Assembly (NCBI GenBank): GCA_036172665.1
Contig: CM069874.1
Coordinates: forward strand, 25,503,946 to 25,567,945
Direction: 5' to 3'
DNA length: 64,000 nucleotides
Source: Prosopocoilus inquinatus
Taxonomy: Eukaryota > Arthropoda > Insecta > Coleoptera > Lucanidae
Numbering within the stretch: the first letter of the stretch is position 1; each line of letters opens with the position of its first letter. A program made the translations under genes and the position numbers. The notes under the pieces were generated by a model. The model saw only the letters and a program-made list of their open reading frames with translations, was not told the DNA's origin and ran no database searches. Positions 22,890 to 34,544 of this stretch are shown one piece after another.

Positions 22890-24050
22890 TAATACTGTAG
22901 AAAGTCTTCCAAAGAATAAAAGACTTTATTCATCAGATACTCTTTAATTGTGGATATAAATAGTGGCAATGGTTTTTGAAGTAATTCAGGTGTTAAACTT
23001 TTAAAAATCTTAATTGCATAATAATTGCTACCATATCGAAACTTATTTAGTCTACGTTGGAGCACTATTATATTATATCCGAACTTTGTCTAGTGTCGTA
23101 TTCATGATATGTATTGTGGTCAATATAATTATTAATATTTTTATTTTTATGTGAACTAAACATTCTAAAATAGGGGAATGTCAATATTTTTATTCTTTTG
23201 AAAATTTCTTTAAAGGTATCTCTATAACCAATGTCACCCATAATGCGTATAACACTTTTTTGGAGTAAAAATATTCTTTTTGCTTCTGAACAATGGTCCC
23301 ATATTAGAATTACGTTATGGAGGGAATATTAACTGCAGAGAAAGTACAGTCAAATTAACGGTCATCCCGCCTTTTCTACCAGGGTTGTAAAAGGTCGTTG
23401 CAGAACAGCTACTACCGTGGAGGGAGTACTCCCTCCACGGCTGTTATTCACGCTGCCTATGCAAAATAGTACAAGGTACATAGGCGCATAGTTTAAAATG
23501 GGTTGTAAAAGGTCGTTGCAGGGTTTCTGCAGTAGCAAAACCGGTCCCGCTTATTATGCATTGCTAGTATAGGGTATGCTCCATCGAATTACGTACGACT
23601 TGACTGATTGGAACAGTCCATAATATGCTGTTAACAAAATATTCCAAGGAACTGAGTTTATTAAGTGTCGAATAAGATATACTGTTTTAGTTAGTTTATT
23701 TGCAGTCAGTTTATTATCTAGTCTACACTGTAGAGTGAGATCTAAGTAAACACCCAAATAATTGCGCAATTGTCGCCATTTTTCCAGGAGGAAAATACAT
23801 GAATTGTGTTTTGTTTTCATTTAAACTAAGTTTATTGCTTAGAAACCAATTATTAATATTTGTTACGGCTTCCGAAAATTTTAGAGATCCTTTAATGAAA
23901 GTGACATCACTTTTTAATAATGTGAAATCCCAGCGACTGGAACTTAGAAAAATCCATTCAGCAGCTACTGCTCGCTGCTCCACACCAGCTCCACACTGAA
24001 TTAATGCGCCTGGGTCACTTGAACGCGGCCAATTCCACACGAGTACCAAT
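22890..24050 (-). pseudogene. Degraded LINE reverse transcriptase fragment
   Basis: Minus-strand frames give pieces of an ORF2 palm/thumb and C-terminus. These are NNWFLSNKLSLNENKTQFMY and a MYFPPG tail near 23800, then WRQLRNYLGVYLDLTLQC and KTVYLIRHL with YYGLFQSVKSYVIRWS (to about 23590). Downstream of an insert come IWDHCSEAKRIFLLQKSVIR (about 23300-23240), a KIL.FPYFRMFSSH...HEYDTRQ stretch (the H..DTR motif) and finally SNYYAIKIFKSLTPELLQ (about 23010). Several frameshifts and a roughly 220-bp insert break it. It is a different family from the element at 16466. Confidence 0.8.
23335..23560. mobile_element. Insert in the LINE fragment with a perfect 26-bp palindrome
   Basis: The LINE frame is interrupted here by about 220 bp that is less AT-rich than the surroundings. 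It contains a direct repeat GGGTTGTAAAAGGTCGTTGC (23384 and 23500) and a perfect palindrome at 23415-23440 centred on AGTACT with arms CCGTGGAGGG. Exact edges are uncertain; I do not recognise the family. Confidence 0.6.
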
Positions 24051-24152
24051 CCAACTGATCCACCTTTTCAAATATTGCCCAAGTTTCAACAGTCTAGTGT
24101 TGTTAAATTACCGGTAATTTATTTTTAATGTTACCTTACCGATAATGTTACC

Positions 24153-24312
24153 AGATAAAACAGCGACATCCTACGATCGCTTTTTGACTTGACATTGCAG
24201 TAGGATAGACAAATTGAAGTAGATTTGCTCCTAATAAGTCCCCCAAGCAAGGCGGCCAAGCTTACTGTCAAAGCATAATGAAAGTTTTACAAAATTTTGT
24301 TGCAAATGATAA
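24153..24312 (-). repeat. Solo tail module of the hammerhead repeat family
   Basis: A good copy of the tail in minus orientation: AGCGACATCCTACGATCGCT, TTGACTTGACATTGCAGTAG, GCTCCTAATAAGTCC, AAGGCGGCCAAGCTTACTG, ending AAATTTTGTTGCAAAT-like. It sits inside the older element with TAGTGTTGT ends. Confidence 0.75.
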
Positions 24313-24392
24313 TGTTACCGTAATATTACCAATTATAGGTCTAGTGGCGACATCTCGCGCCGGAGTTACCAATTACACTTTTAACTAAAACT

Positions 24393-25935
24393 AGAGATGG
24401 GCTAGGGAATGAACCCGGTGCATTGAAAGCACCCACATGGGTGCATTCAACGGGGTGCATACATGAATGTACCGGGTGCATTCAAAAATTTAAATTTCCC
24501 GTGCAAATCGAATGAGAAATAACCTTTTCTTGATATTATTTAATTGTTTGCAGGTAGTTTACAGGTTTAATTTTTCATAGTGTGTGGTGAATAGCTGAAT
24601 AGTAAACTTTTCAGTTTAAGGGAAAGCTTAAAATCTGTACAAAATGAGTAAGTTTTTGAAATTAACGTTATAAAATAATTGTCTAGCGATAGTCCGTACA
24701 AAATATCGTGTGTCCCGCGCCATGTGCTCACCCTTCTAGAATCTTTATTTATAAATCGATTAATCTGAATTTTTGAGAAAATAAATTAAACGAGAAATGG
24801 AATTTTCCGACATACTGCTAGTCGTCATAGGACTTCCGGTTTTGCCGGAAGTTGTATCAACTTCCTTATTTTAAATGAATCACCCTATATATTTTTATAT
24901 ATTTAAAATCTACGGATCATTACGAGTCAATTGTCAATTATCAATTGTTAATTTTGCTTTCCACGACAACGAAAAAAAAACTTTTTTATTTTTCAATCTA
25001 GAAAGCTATGAATCGCATTTTTTCCATCTAATGCGATCAAGTGTTTCGAAAAAATCACTCCTTTGATGGTATTTTGATTTTTAACATTTTTACAGTATTT
25101 GAAATTTTCATTAGCTCTTAACTCATTTTTTTCGATATGTTTTTTAACTTACATCAACAGAACATCTTTTTCTGAGTGCGCTGATACCAGATACGTCATA
25201 TTTTCTTTGAAAGTTATTTGAAATAAAGGGAGCGTAAAATTTCAATAAGGCATGCTCTATTTTAAATTATTTTCAAAGAAAATATTATGTATTTGGTATC
25301 AGCGTACTCAGAAAAAAATGTTCTGTTGATGTAAGCTAAGAAACATATGAGGTTCTATCGAGAAAAATGAGTTAAGACTTAATGAAAATTTCAAATACTG
25401 TAAAAATGATAAAAATCAAAATACCATCAAAGGAGTGATTTTCTCGAAACACTTGATCGCATTGGATCGAAAAAATGTGATTCATAGCTTTCTAGATTGA
25501 AAAGTAAAAGAAGTTTTTTTTCGTTGTCATTTAAACCAAAATTAACAATTGATACGTATTCGGACTCGTAATGATCCGTAAATTTCAAATATGTAAAAAT
25601 ATATAGGGTGTTCCATTTAAAATAAGAAAGTTGATATCACTTCCGGCGAAACCGGAAGTCCTATGACGACTAACAGTATGTCGAGAAATTCCGTGTTCTG
25701 TTTAATTTATTGCCTCCAAAATTCAGATTAATCGATTAATAAATAAAGATTCTAGAGGGGTAAACATATGGCGCGGGACACCGGTATATTATATTTGGTG
25801 TCATTTTGAAGCATTTTTTATATCTTATGTAAATGTAGGTAACCGAGCAATGAACCCAATGCACCAGGTGTATTGTCAATGCATTCTGTAATTCCACCGG
25901 TGCAAACGATTGCACCGGATGGAATCCCATCTCTA
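24393..25935. mobile_element. hAT-like non-autonomous element hosting a fold-back
   Basis: Ends AGAGATGGG (24393) and CCCATCTCTA (25926-25935), flanked by CTAAAACT and ATAAAACT (7 of 8 matching), the target size of hAT elements. Inner repeats of a GGTGCATT-type motif occur near both ends. The fold-back at 24705-25787 makes up most of its length; no transposase seen. Confidence 0.7.
24705..25787. mobile_element. Fold-back element, family 1, copy 1
   Basis: Two arms of about 480-500 bp in inverted orientation around a centre near 25240. Ends are GTGTCCCGCGCCATGTGCTC and, inverted, CATATGGCGCGGGACACCGG. Each arm carries AGGACTTCCGG, ATCGATTAATC, the ATATATTTTTATATATTTAAA block, AATCTAGAAAGCTATGAATC and CTCCTTTGATGGTATTTTGA. 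No ORF for a transposase. Inserted within the hAT-like element at 24392. Confidence 0.92.
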
Positions 25936-26879
25936 ATAAAACTATAATTTTTACTCAATTTTCTGATTAATTTCATACAGAATACGTATTACATTGTTGA
26001 CTTTTGTTAAAAATAAGGTTTATAATGTTCAATGTTATGTATATCCAGTAAATAAATACATGTGTAAACGAAAGTCATTTCAGTCTATGAAATATTTATT
26101 GAGTTTCTTTAGTATTAACGGTTTTCCCAAATAATCAAAAATATTGCTTGACTATGTCTTTCATTGGTTTGCTTGAATTTTGCAAGTGTGTAACTCAAAA
26201 TTACGTTATCTTGACGATAGAGGTAATAAACGGTAAGAAACGGTAACAAGTGAATGTTACCTTACCGGTAGCATTGGTAATGGTAACGTGGTAATATTAG
26301 CGACTCACAACACTCGTACAGTCATATTATTTAGAGATCTCTCTCCTGCAGGACCATTATAATAGGTAGACAAACAAGCAAACTAGCAAATCGTCGCTAT
26401 TTAATACAAAGAGCGACTTATCGCCTCACCTGACAAGACTCGCTGTCGACTATGTTTACTGGTATTTATAGTTGCCTAACGGTCAGGTAAGAAATCTTAC
26501 AGAAACTGCGCCAAGAGATTCCTCCGTATATTTTATTTACGTTTATTTCTTACAGGGCAGTATTACTGGTTGTCTGTACCTAAGGCGTATACTATCTCAT
26601 ATTTGACTCATGTTAATTTTGACAGTGACAGTTGTTGACCTACAAGATTGAGTTTTTTGTCGCAAGGTATCGAAAGACCGCGTGACTCTACATCATCACA
26701 TGTGTTTACGTGACGTTTCTGCATTAAATAAGATGGGAGTGGTTGCTTTCGCATTAGCGCGTTAGCGGCGTAACAAACCCATGGACGGGATGCCCGGTAA
26801 ATAGATACCTACAATTGCATTCAAGTGTATGTATGCATAATTACGGTCGGATGACTGGTCTCGTCTTGTTTGAAGTCGA

Positions 26880-27201
26880 GTCTATCTCAGTTTGTAGTGT
26901 TGCGTGAGTGACTAGCGCTTAGAGTTAGTAAACATTACGGGCATCGAAATGAAACATTTATAAATTCCCTGTCCTCATATCAGACGCCGAATTTCAATGT
27001 TCGAATTAGCGGTAGTTCGGTCTCCGTGCGTTCAGTAAACGTCTTGTGTGTACGAGTGTTTATAGAGCACATAGTGTCGTAATTAAGTGCAAATTCGTAC
27101 TCGCCGAAGCGTATCCATTTGAATAACTGATTGTGATAATCAACATCAATGTCTGGCCATGTAGGATGTGTAATAATTCATAATTAATTCGATTAACGAG
27201 C
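26880..27201 (+). promoter_or_regulatory. Candidate promoter / untranslated first exon ending in a consensus donor
   Basis: This stretch is clearly less AT-rich than its neighbours, contains TCAGT initiator-like sites (about 26887 and 27029), has no long ORF and ends with a perfect GTAAGT donor at 27202. It has no repeat features I can recognise. The nearest plus-strand gene that starts with an internal acceptor is the TBC gene at 57576, so this could be its distal 5' exon across a 30-kb intron. It could equally belong to a non-coding RNA or be chance. Confidence 0.25.
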
Positions 27202-28336
27202 GTAAGTATCTAATTCAATATTCATTCGAGTTAATTGCGGTGGGGGTGTGCGTATTAGAATTCTTGTCGTAAATTGACTCAAATGTGTCGAATTATCTTA
27301 TTAAAATCAATTTCCTCGTTGCCATCTCGGTACAAACATGCAGAGGTCAGATTTATTGTCACCCCACGATCAGCTGATTTTCCCCTAAAACTCGCCGTTT
27401 TGCTCATAGGTGCGCCACTGTTCTAATAACCACCCCGTGTCTGTCATATGACATATGACAAGTGAGGTTACATCCTGCAAAGTAAGTTATATCTTTACGA
27501 CCGGAGCTTAATTTGAGTGCCCCCTTGTTTGTTTGACTTCGCTAATTTGAATATCTCTCTGCTACGACGATGTTACTGATTATTTAAGGATATCACTATC
27601 TTCTGGGATTTCTCGAAGACAGAGGTATTAATTTTACTTAAAATACTTAAATTATCACGTTTATTATGTAATTGTAAAATGTGATTTGTAGATTAGAAAT
27701 TCGGTGTAAACAGAGCAGTTAAATTAATTTATTACTTACTCCGAACTACCTGCCGTAAATTTTTAATCATATTATTAAGTTAGTGTGTGTTTAATTATTA
27801 AATTGCACCTGTTTTAACTAATTTTCAAATGACATTTTTCAGTTAATGTTTACTAAATTTGCCGTCTACTGCTTTCGGACGCAGCCCGGAAATCGATACG
27901 CACTAGATTTAGCATAAAGTCAAGTCCCACCAAAGGAAGTTTTATTTTCGGGAGCAATTACAAACTTTAGTAACTGACTTGACACAACTGAGTTTAAACG
28001 TTCCTGCAAAATAACGTACTTTCCCTTTTATTTTTCATGAAATACTCAGACCATTTGGTTACAAAAATCAAAAAGTAATCAATATTTTTAAGCCGCTCCG
28101 CTTTAATTTCCAGGGGTTTACAAGCATGATTAGATTTTTTATGAATTTCATTTTAATATTAACTGCACATACAGTGTGTCCACGGATTCAGTTCACTTTA
28201 AAAAAAACTTTTTTGTTTTTGAATTTTCCAAAAAGTCATTCTTTTATTTCTTATTGTTCTAAAATGTCCTAAGAATATTATAAAAACGACACGGTCTTTT
28301 TCTTTTGGTTTTCCCTTTTTGTTTCCAAATTTGACA
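27202..28336. other. No gene seen
   Basis: Follows the consensus donor at 27202; moderately AT-rich, no ORF or repeat recognised. Confidence 0.45.
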
Positions 28337-29350
28337 TACCGGGTGTCCTACAGAAAACGCCCCAACCCATAACTCCTTTATTTATAGACTAATGTTAAAA
28401 AACAAAAAGGCAAATGAAATGAGACTAAAAACACTATAAAATTCGGTCAATTCATTATTTTTTATGAGTTACCTTCATGGTCAAACGACTGTCAACTTTT
28501 ATTTTTGAAACGGCTCTGTATAATTTTTATTATTGTATCTGGTGGAGTTGCTTTTTCTAAATTCAATGATATGCAACACTTTAAGTTTTGACCAGAAAAT
28601 ACGGCAGAAAACATTAATAAAAGAATTAAATTAAAAGTGCAAATTTAAGTTGCTGTAGGAAAAAAATTGAAAATTGAACTTTAAAAGAGTGTAAGCTATT
28701 TTTTTTACAAACACAAATTGAATTTGTAACCATGGCATACTTGAATTAAAAATGAAAAATTATTAAAAGTGTTAAAAAATAAAATAGTCGTTTGACTATG
28801 AGGGTAATTAAAAAAAATCTAAAAAAATACATGCTTTATAAAGAACTGTTCCTGAGCGAAGGCAGACTTTTCGGGGCAAGATGCTTAGGGACTTTCGGCC
28901 TGCACTACCCTTGATCTTACATCACTAGATTTTTTTTATTTAGCTTTTATTTAACTCTGAAAATGAGGAAGTATTACGGGATAGAATTATTAACACTTGT
29001 CGTGCAATATCTGTTTTACACGTCGTAGTTGTTTTTCAAAGCATACTTGACAATTTTGCGTCAACACCATTCTTTTAAAGTTCGATTTTCAATTTTTTTC
29101 CTATAGCAACTTACATGTGCAAACTTAACTTTAATTCTTTCATTCATTTTTTCTGCCATATTTGCCAGTCAAAACTTAAACTCATCATTGAATTTAGAAA
29201 AAGTAGCTCTACCAAATACAATAATAAAAAATGTACGGAGCCATTTAAAAAATAAAAGTTGACAGTCGTTTGACCATGAAGGTGATTAAAAAAAATAATT
29301 AATTGACCACATTTTTCAGTGTTTTTAGTCTCATCTCATTTGCCTTTTTA
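28337..29350. mobile_element. Fold-back element, right end cut
   Basis: Left end ACCGGGTGTCCTACAGAAAA; arms of about 340 bp share GTCAAACGACTGTCAACTTTT, AGTTTTGAC, TGTTTTTAGTCTCATttCATTTGCC (inverted) and AAAATTGAAAATTGAACTTT. The right arm stops near 29350 before reaching an end like the left one; a tandem repeat begins after it. Confidence 0.82.
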
Positions 29351-29394
29351 TTGATATTTCCAAAACTGGAATATCATTTAACAAAATCGAAAAC

Positions 29395-29662
29395 ATAACT
29401 GACAAAACGAGAAAATTAAAAGTAAAAAAGTTCCAGCGATTTTTTGTGGCTCGATATGAAATTTTATCAAAGTCCAAAGTGGAAATTTTTCTGGAAAATT
29501 TTTCCGTTCTGCTTGGAGTTCTGGGTAGCACCCCAAGAGTTTTCGCGATTATCCTTAACGGCCGAAGTGGTAAAATCAAAAGTAAAAGAGTTCCAGCGAT
29601 TTGTTGTGTCTCGATATGAAATTTTGTCAATGTGCAAAATGATTTTTTGTTTCTCAAATTGA
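29395..29662 (+). repeat. Two tandem units of ~160 bp
   Basis: AGTTCCAGCGATTTTTTGTG GCTCGATATGAAATTTT at 29428 recurs 160 bp later (29588) with TTGTGTC. The spacer has GAGTTCTGGGTAGCACCCCAAGAG, and a related GTTCTGGATACCACC stretch occurs at 29842 and 30020-30050. Confidence 0.7.
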
Positions 29663-30584
29663 AGTGTTGTCAAAGCGTAAATTAAAAAAAAAGTAATTTG
29701 AGGTTCTTTTCTTTTAAGAATAGTATGGTACTTAAACTAATAATTATATTGCATTTATATAATAAAATGTTTCTTCGTGTTCTGATCTTTTGTAAAATAA
29801 GGGGGATATAGTAATTTCAAAATTTCGATATTCTGTTTAGAGTTCTGGATACCACCTCAATAGTTCTAAAGAAAGTCTTAATGGTGAAATTAATTATTCC
29901 CAACAATTAACATTTTATAGCCAATTTTCAAATCCCGTTTTGTGAACTTAGCACCCCAAATTTTAAAAGTCATTTTTTTATATTTAATCCGCTAGAACTC
30001 TTTTTAATTTTGACATAGAACTCCAGAACTCTTTGGGGTGCTATCAGAACTCCTATAAAAAATCACTTTTTTGAAAAATGAGGTGCCAAGTAAACAGAAG
30101 TAATATTGATATTTTATATAAAAAGAAATTGTTATGCGGGTAGCTACAAAAATTGTTTTAAACATTTAATCAAACAAAACCGGTATTAAATAAAAAACGA
30201 AGAAAGTTTATGTTGAAGAAGGCGCTACTATTTTGCCAATGACGTCCATTGTCTTTATAAAGAAAAACCACCGATTTAAATATTCCAAGCTATTTGTAGA
30301 AAATAGTTTCTAATTGAAATTTTAGTCTACTTCAATTATGAAATTTTAGCGTTTCCGGCGTTAGGACACTAAACATTTTAATTTTTAATTTAATTCAATT
30401 TAATTTGTGACCAGGTAATACCGGAAATAACGTGATTTACCGAGAGAAACTTTATTTTTCATTTTTTTCGGCGTATAGTCGGAATTTACCACATTCTGTA
30501 AAGTTTCTGGGACTTTTAAGGAAATTGAAAACGTCTGTAAATAATTAAGTATCTACTTCTATATTTTTTCGAAACTCAAACATA

Positions 30585-31142
30585 CAGGGTGCTGCGTTTT
30601 GAAACGCTACATAGGAAATCACATGTTAATTTAAAAATGCTCGAATAGTGGCTTCCCTAATTATTTTACAGCAAAATTCCATTTAGGTTTTTTAAAGTGC
30701 TCTTCAAGATGAATCAGTCTGTGAAGTTTGAGACTTATTCATAAGTTGAGTTTTAAGACATTTAAAAAAAGATTTTGTAATTAAATTCAATTTATACCAA
30801 ACTATCGGCATAGCCTTAATCAGTGATAGTGAAAACTGGGCAGATAATTAATAAATGTAGTCGCATTTAAAAAAGATTGATAGAAAAACCTTTTCCAGTA
30901 AGTTATTTTAACATTTTCTGATCAAGGCCCTACTGATTGTTTGGTATAAATTGAATTTCGTTACTGATCTTTTTTAAATATCTCGAAACTCAGCGTATGA
31001 AAAATTCTCAAACTTCACAGACAGATTCATTTTGAAGAGTACTTTAATAAACGTAAATGGAATTTAGTTGTAAAATAATTAGAGAAGCCAATATTTGAAC
31101 ACCTTTAAATTAACATGTTGCGTTTCAAAACGCAGTACCCGG
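30585..31142. mobile_element. Fold-back element
   Basis: Ends CAGGGTGCTGCGTTTTGAAA / TTTCAAAACGCAGTACCCGG; arms share ACATGTTAATTTAAA, GGCTTCCCTAATTATTTTAC, GAATCAGTCTGTGAAGTTTG and ATTCAATTTATACCAAACTA. Centre around 30850. No coding. Confidence 0.88.
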
Positions 31143-31849
31143 TATAAATGTTTTTCGTCAATCCGTGCCCACATAACATTTTTAGACCTTATAGGGTCCA
31201 GGAAACTGCATTAGCGGTTTTATTTCCTTAGTAAAATGAAAACTAATGGCCCTTTCGAATGAGGTGCACTGTGTGCACTCAGTGAATCTTCATATCATTT
31301 TATTCATGAGGCTAAAACGAGATGAAGATACACTTAGTGCACAAACTGCATGCCAATCGAAAGCGGTATAAAGTAATTGCGTGGTATAGACTACGGAGAA
31401 ATTGTTTTAATGTTTGATGAAATATCGCCGGAAAACTGTAAACGTCGAAAAAGGTAATAATTTATCTTAATAACATTTGCTGTAACTATTTATTTAATTT
31501 TTCTTTAACGTGTTAAGAACGTCTAAAAAAATGCTGCTAACATTGTTACTGACACGTTGTATTTGGAAACAAGACCACCGTCATTACATAACATATTTCT
31601 TCAGACTATTAAGTTGTTTCTAGAATTTAATATAAAATTTCTAAGTTCGAAATAGAGAAATGTATCTAAACAGAAGAGTATTTTTTGTACATTACAGACT
31701 CCAGAAACTCACAACTTTTTGGTAAAGATATGAGTAAAACATGTTAAACCATTTTTATTTGGGAGTAGGACTGTGCAAAAGTATCGATAATATTGACTAC
31801 AATTCTATTATCGAATGCATAAAAATTATCAAAAATTTTATTGCATATT

Positions 31850-32150
31850 ATTTTTGATTACAGTGGATTTCTGGAGCATTCTCTATGCAGCTGTTTCAGC
31901 CCAATTGGGGGCTTCGTCGACATAGCTCGAGAATACCACTGCAAACCAAAACGACTTGTTCGAGAATTCTCTAATGCAATCAAAAACGATTTGCAACAAA
32001 ATTTAAAAATTTTCATTATGCTTTTACAACAAACATAGCCGCCTTGTACGGGATGACTTATCATGTAGCAAACTGGCTTCAATTTGTCAATCCTAATGCA
32101 ATATCAGATCGAAAAGTAATCGCGCGATGTCGCTACTTAAGCTTTTCATA
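31850..32150 (+). repeat. Hammerhead-bearing composite repeat, copy C with tail module
   Basis: Ribozyme module (minus orientation), then CAATCAAAAACGATTTGCAACAA and the tail with GCCGCCTTGTACGGGATGA, GTAGCAAACTGGCTTCAA and CGCGATGTCGCTACTTAAGC in plus orientation. Relative to copy F the ribozyme module is inverted against the tail. Confidence 0.75.
31858..31945 (-). ncRNA. Decayed hammerhead ribozyme, copy C
   Basis: Recognisable by stem II (AGCCCC / GGGCT), GAAACAGCTG and flanking CTCGAG, but CTGATGA is reduced to a CGACGA-like remnant and U16.1 is C. Predicted inactive. This copy keeps both GATTGCAGTGGA-type borders and continues to the right into the tail module. Confidence 0.7.
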
Positions 32151-32364
32151 AAAATTACGCTGGTCAACACAGTTTTTGTATGGTCGAAAAATAAGTAGGT
32201 AATCTTACATAATTGAGTCCCCTGAACACGATAGTGACCTTAAAACTGACATAAGACGTCCAATTGTTGACTTATAAAAACAGTCACGATACGTATATTT
32301 TTTCTTATAAAAGAAATTATGCGTACAGCAAATTTGCACAAACAAATTGTTGTTTGCATTTGTG

Positions 32365-32795
32365 CACATGCGCAGAGTGACAACCATGTTGATGAAACCA
32401 CAGAGAGAAGATTGATGTACAGTGACGTCACAGAGTAATGTCTTGTAATCTAGAGGTGTAACTGATGAACGGTACATACAGTTACAGCGTAAAGCAGTGT
32501 TGACCACTGGAAAGGGTACCCCCACCGTGTTAGGTGTTACAATTGCGATCGCTGTGTTTATTAAGAATTTATTTGCCGCGCGCTTCTCTATGAATGAATT
32601 CTCGTTTTCCCGAAACAAACAAGGGTGGGGACAGGCTTTCAAAGCGCCCGAGTGCATCACTGGCGTAAAGTAATGAAGTTTGGAGGGGTAAACCGGTTCC
32701 TAAACGCCGGAGCTCCGCTAGTCCGAAATTGGCCGTTTACCCCACCAATCCTCCTTCAGTGGTTTGATCAACATGGTTGTCGCACTGCGCAGTAG
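32365..32795. mobile_element. Possible DNA element with inverted CAACCATGTTGATgAAACCA ends
   Basis: GCGCAGAGTGACAACCATGT TGATGAAACCAC (32368-32400) is inverted at 32758-32792. The sequence in between is less AT-rich and has an open 151-codon minus frame that matches nothing I know. Confidence 0.55.
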
Positions 32796-33022
32796 ACCTT
32801 GGAAGACAAAACGTTTGTCTCAGATTTCAACAGAAATTTATTTATTTACTTAACAATTTATGAATTGACAACTGTTTGGTGTTGCAAGTTACTACTGCAT
32901 TTACACTTCTACATAGCCTACCTTTATCAAAAATTTATTTGGACATTTAGTATTTAGGAGAATACTTTTTTGTAAAAGTATTTTATTCGATAATCTGTAT
33001 ACTGCGCAAAATATTATGTATA

Positions 33023-33613
33023 CTGGGTGTCTCATAACGTACGGAGGAGATTGAGAAGGCAGCTGTAGAAGATCAAAATGAAGCTTTTTTTAATTCGCTT
33101 TTGACTAAAACCCAATAATAAGAAAGTCACAACAGTTTAACTTTCTTAATTTCTTCTTTAATTGACACCTATGGCTTCTTAATTAATAAAAATTATTTCA
33201 CAAACTGCAACTTTATTGTTAAATAAACTCTAAATCTATCAAAACCACCATTCACAAAATGTCGATGTCAATCTCTGTTTTCTAGTTTTATTTTAATTAG
33301 TAGGCGGTGCATAACAATACTAAAATCCGTTTCTGAGCATTAAAAGAAAAAAATATATAGCTGTAACTTTAACGTGACTACATTTTTGGAAATAGTTGGT
33401 TATGGTAAAGCAGTGTTCAATGAACTCTTAAATACCCCAAATTTGAATTTAAAATGGCAAGTATTACTCTAGGTAGTAACTTTTATTTCTTAATTAATTT
33501 CACTTTAAACTCTTGTAATTTTTTAATTATTTGTTTTTTACCAAAAGTTTATTAAGAAGAAAACTTTAATTTGATCTAACCTAGTTACTCTTCAGTATAT
33601 TATGAGACACCCA
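33023..33613. mobile_element. MITE family 4, copy 1
   Basis: Ends CTGGGTGTCTCATAACGTAC and TATTATGAGACACCCAG with TA on both sides. Interior holds GGAGGAGATTGA, AGCTTTTTTTAATTCGCTTT, TAGTAGGCGGTGCATAACAA. Two further copies in the window. Confidence 0.87.
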
Positions 33614-33742
33614 GTATTACGATTTTTTTTTAATTTTAAAGAATCAAATAGATTTTTCAAAAATAATACTCCTGTAATATAAGTAGAAAGCTAATCTAGA
33701 ATAGTCTAGAATGGAATAGTCTAGAATATTAATTATAAGATG

Positions 33743-34095
33743 GGCCGATTTCATAATAGGACTTTAAATTTAAAGTTACTTTAACCTAAAAAAATACATT
33801 TGTTTCCCTATTCTATTCTTCAAATGACTAAATTAAAGCCTTAAACGGCCATTTTCATAATCAGGTCCGTTTTCATAATCAGACTTTAAATTTAAAGTTA
33901 CTTTAACCTAAAAAATACATTTGTTTCCCTATGCTTAAAGTGACTAAATTAAAGCTTCTTTAAAGTCTGATTATGAAAACGGCCGTCAGACTTTAAAATT
34001 AAAGTTACTTTAACCTAAAAAAATACATTTGATTCCCTATTCTTAAAGTGACTTTAAATTAAAGCTTCCTTAAGGTCTGATTATGAAAACGGCTA
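33743..34095. repeat. Three tandem or nested copies of a ~118-bp hairpin MITE
   Basis: Units at about 33743-33857, 33866-33983 and 33982-34095. Each opens with CATAATCAGACTTTAAAttT, AAAGTTACTTTAACCTAAAA, ATACATTTG.TTCCCTAT and closes with AAAGTCTGATTATGAAAACG, so a unit is itself an inverted repeat and adjacent units share their ends. A distant relative may lie at 2185-2325. Confidence 0.82.
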
Positions 34096-34544
34096 TTAGT
34101 ATAATAACATCAAAGCTATAAGTTAAAAAGCTGATTTTCTTAATATTTTATATGTGCCTAACTCTTAAATAAATTTCATTAATGCCCGATTTCTTCACCT
34201 CCTGATAAATTTATCTGCTAGATATTATCCTTGGAAAGTATTGTATCGGTAATAGGTTCCGAGGATATTACATAGCAGATAAATTTATCAAAAAGTGAAA
34301 AAATCGAGCCTGACACAGATATGTTTATAAGATTTATTAACACTTAAGTAATTAGTAAAAGTGATTCGCAGAAGAGAACTTGTAGATGTGTAGGTATATT
34401 ATTATTACAAATTTCACTAATGAAAATTGCATGATTATTGCATTAATAAATGCAAAAATGTAATTATCAGTTGGCATATAAATATCTTATTTTTGTCAAA
34501 ATTTACCTTCACACACCTACTATATATTAAAGCTTGTAACAAGT

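Larger units (their letters stand above)
24087..26318. mobile_element. Outer element with TAGTGTTGT ends enclosing the nest
   Basis: The left end AGTGTTGTTAAATTACCGG with AATGTTACCTTACCG is inverted at 26225-26318 (AACATTC, GGTAAGGTAAC, then GAGTCGCTAATATTACC and ACAACACT on the reverse strand). Between them lie a hammerhead-family tail module and the hAT-like element. End bases are not exactly fixed. Confidence 0.55.

Noticed and set aside
32205..32660. 151-codon minus-strand ORF
   Set aside because: It lies between inverted repeats, has no recognisable motif, and its length alone is not enough to call a gene.
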